From positions 1 through 5,459 of the forward strand of contig CAZFKU010000071.1 of assembly GCA_964518835.1 (NCBI GenBank): DNA of 5,459 nucleotides. The letters run 5' to 3'. The notes beneath the pieces were generated by a model, which searched no databases, had not been told where the DNA came from, and saw only the letters and a list, made by a program, of their open reading frames with translations. Origin of the DNA: AB-629-J13 sp964518835 (GTDB lineage: Bacteria > Fidelibacterota > Marinisomatia > Marinisomatales > AB-629-J13). The position numbers and the translations under genes were made by a program. Below, in pieces: positions 3,856 through 5,459 of the stretch (within the stretch, counting starts at the first letter, position 1; every line of letters starts with the position of its first letter).

Positions 3856-5459
3856 CTAAATATTAAACTCCCAGCCAATTGTGAGCAATGCGGGAAACAT
3901 ACTGAAAGCAGATACTTTTGAAGGTGAAGCATTATGATTCCAATTGTATAATAATACATTGTAATGATTCGTAAGATTTATGATCTGGATCTTCCATTTA
4001 CCTGTCAATCCCCAAAAATGTGATTTTCTTGCGTAACTAAGATCAATCCTGAAATAATCGGGATATCTACCACTGTTTCTTCCGCCATAAATATTTCCAA
4101 AATATTGATATGGATTTTCCAGACTTCCATAGCTTTGACTTCCTGCCTGATGAACTTTTCCCACAACCGGTGTATAAGTTTGTCCGCTGGAAAAAACACA
4201 GCTCAATCCAATTTCGTGATTTTCAGATAGTTGATAATTGAGGACTGAATTAAATGAGTGAGGTTTGTCATACTTCGCAGGATATATTTCTTTTTCTTCC
4301 CAGATAATGCCGTCAGAGTTAAGGTCAACCTCTCTTTCTATATTCGAAAATGCATAACTGACCCATCCTGACAGGTTGCCAACACTCAATCTATAAAGTA
4401 TTTCCAATCCATAAGATTTTCCTACTCCGGATAATGCTATAGTTCCTTCAATATCACTCCCGTCCACTTTCGGATTCAGATCATAAATATTTCCATATTG
4501 CTTTAAATAAGTTTCAATTGAAATACTGTTTCCTTCCGATATCCAATATTCACTACCGAGGATAAAATGTTCTGAATGTTGCGGTTTTTCTCCGTCAGGA
4601 ATTGGTTGCCAAAAGTCCACTATTCTTAACAACTCATCCTCCTGATTAATGGTATATAAAAACTGGGAATATTTCCCCCAACTTGCTTTCAATGCTAAAT
4701 CGGAAATGGGATGATATTTTACTCCAATTCGTGGATTTATCAACACATCATCAAATTGGCTGAATTTTGATAATCGAAATCCTGTATTTATATGAAGTTT
4801 AGGAATGGGACGCCAAATGCTGTTTGCATAAATACTGGTGATTGACGGTTCAGAATCCAGAGTGGCCCTGTTTGTTCCTGCAAATTTTTCGTTATAATTT
4901 AAAAAAAGTATTTTTTGCTGCCACCCGGTTTTAATATTAAACGCATCTGAAAAAAAATAATTAATGTTTTGGTCAAATGCCACATCTCGAACAATATTAT
5001 CAATATCCAAGGATAGATCTGCATTATCTACTGATTCATCTTCAGAATTGGTGTCAGTACTGTCAGGATTAAAATCAATCGCAAAGTCAACATTGAAACT
5101 ATAGTCGGTTCTAGACACGGTATTTTCAATGAAATAATTTGAATTCGGTATGTATTTCCAGATTAAACTTTTCGTTGAATTTCCCCAATCCCATGAAAAT
5201 TCAATTCCGGGAAAATCTCCTCCTCCAATGGATAAATACAAATCATCTTTCCCGGAAAATTGACTGTAAATGATTTGATTAAATTGGTTGGGAGACGTTT
5301 TTAATTTTATATGTGTATCCCAAAAATAATAATTAAAGGGTTCCTGCTCATCTATTATTTTGTAATAAAGAGACACAAACTGATCAAAATAGGTTCGTCT
5401 TCCAGAGATCATCCAGGAGCCGTTGTACAGAGGTCCTTCTGCTAAGAATTTGGAAGATA
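3856..5459 (-). CDS. TonB-dependent outer-membrane receptor, C-terminal part (5' end outside window)
   Basis: This is the beta-barrel part of a TonB-dependent transporter, which imports a ligand through the outer membrane using TonB energy. The frame is open to the window edge. Upstream of the first in-frame ATG (5410-5412) 15 further codons encode SSKFLAEGPLYNGSW, which runs into MISGRRTYFD; the pattern GP..GSW..SGRRTYfD is typical of Bacteroidota-type receptors. That ATG is therefore internal, and the signal peptide, any carboxypeptidase-like domain and the plug are missing. Numbered from that Met, receptor-like barrel motifs include WGKYSQF (245-251), DFWQPIPDGEKPQHSEHFILGSEYW (about 266-290), SIETYLKQYGNIYDL (298-312), GKSYGLEILY (331-340), GWVSYAFS (349-356), YDKPHSFN (381-388), FSSGQTYTP (407-415) and YPDYFRIDLSY (450-460). 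The protein ends in a strand, TIGWEFNI, as expected for a barrel. An acidic Asp/Ser/Glu-rich stretch (115-138) probably forms a surface loop. The ligand cannot be inferred. The lipoprotein gene follows without a gap. Confidence 0.93.
   Translation of the reverse strand, partial: SSKFLAEGPLYNGSWMISGRRTYFDQFVSLYYKIIDEQEPFNYYFWDTHIKLKTSPNQFNQIIYSQFSGKDDLYLSIGGGDFPGIEFSWDWGNSTKSLIWKYIPNSNYFIENTVSRTDYSFNVDFAIDFNPDSTDTNSEDESVDNADLSLDIDNIVRDVAFDQNINYFFSDAFNIKTGWQQKILFLNYNEKFAGTNRATLDSEPSITSIYANSIWRPIPKLHINTGFRLSKFSQFDDVLINPRIGVKYHPISDLALKASWGKYSQFLYTINQEDELLRIVDFWQPIPDGEKPQHSEHFILGSEYWISEGNSISIETYLKQYGNIYDLNPKVDGSDIEGTIALSGVGKSYGLEILYRLSVGNLSGWVSYAFSNIEREVDLNSDGIIWEEKEIYPAKYDKPHSFNSVLNYQLSENHEIGLSCVFSSGQTYTPVVGKVHQAGSQSYGSLENPYQYFGNIYGGRNSGRYPDYFRIDLSYARKSHFWGLTGKWKIQIINLTNHYNVLLYNWNHNASPSKVSAFSMFPALLTIGWEFNI
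3868..3872 (-). promoter_or_regulatory. Distant ribosome site of the lipoprotein gene, inside the receptor gene
   Basis: GGGAG on the minus strand lies within the last codons of the receptor gene, 12 bases before the lipoprotein ATG. That spacing is longer than usual. Together with the zero-length TAG/ATG junction it suggests that ribosomes finishing the receptor help to start the lipoprotein. Confidence 0.35.

Noticed and set aside
3853..3858. The receptor and lipoprotein as one protein split by a TAG error or a recoded stop
   Set aside because: The receptor ends in a normal terminal barrel strand and the following residues form a lipoprotein signal peptide, so two proteins are far more likely.

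Overview
The window is AT-rich bacterial DNA with five protein-coding genes. Organism: the right-hand gene pair is a TonB-dependent outer-membrane receptor followed directly by an acidic lipoprotein with DUF4249-like ends. That layout is characteristic of the Bacteroidota and the wider FCB group (which includes Marinimicrobia-like lineages). The Asp/Asn-rich and Cys-rich insertions in the lipoprotein remind me of marine FCB proteins. This placement is an inference from gene content and protein style; there is no marker gene here that settles it.

Layout, left to right. (1) 17-1240, minus strand: a complete RtcB RNA ligase with its metal-binding and guanylylation residues intact. (2) 1241-1462: a 222-base AT-rich divergent intergenic region. 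(3) 1463-2014, plus strand: an unrecognised, lysine-rich, 183-residue soluble protein. (4) 2015-2146: a 132-base AT-rich gap with a possible promoter and an A/T inverted repeat. (5) 2147-2359, plus: a 70-residue cold-shock-domain protein. (6) 2360-2451: two hairpins. The second is a strong stem with a T-run on both strands and probably terminates both convergent transcription units. (7) 2452-3855, minus: the Cys-rich lipoprotein. (8) 3856-5459, minus: the C-terminal part of the TonB-dependent receptor, whose 5' end lies outside the window.

How the genes relate. The receptor and lipoprotein are clearly one operon: the receptor stop codon TAG is followed at once, in the same frame, by the lipoprotein ATG. 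They probably form one outer-membrane uptake or binding complex whose substrate cannot be read from this sequence. RtcB (RNA repair) and the cold-shock protein (RNA chaperone) both act on RNA and flank the unknown gene, but they lie in separate transcription units, so a functional link is only a suggestion.

Most unusual points: a tandem cysteine-rich repeat plus an Asp-rich, Ca-loop-like linker inserted near the N-terminus of the lipoprotein; the zero-spacing in-frame TAG/ATG junction; the orphan gene; and a perfect 9-bp hairpin ahead of the terminator whose loop is complementary to bases just upstream. I see no mobile element, CRISPR array, tRNA or rRNA. I found no convincing complete new system; the Cys-rich lipoprotein with its receptor is the best candidate for something not well described.
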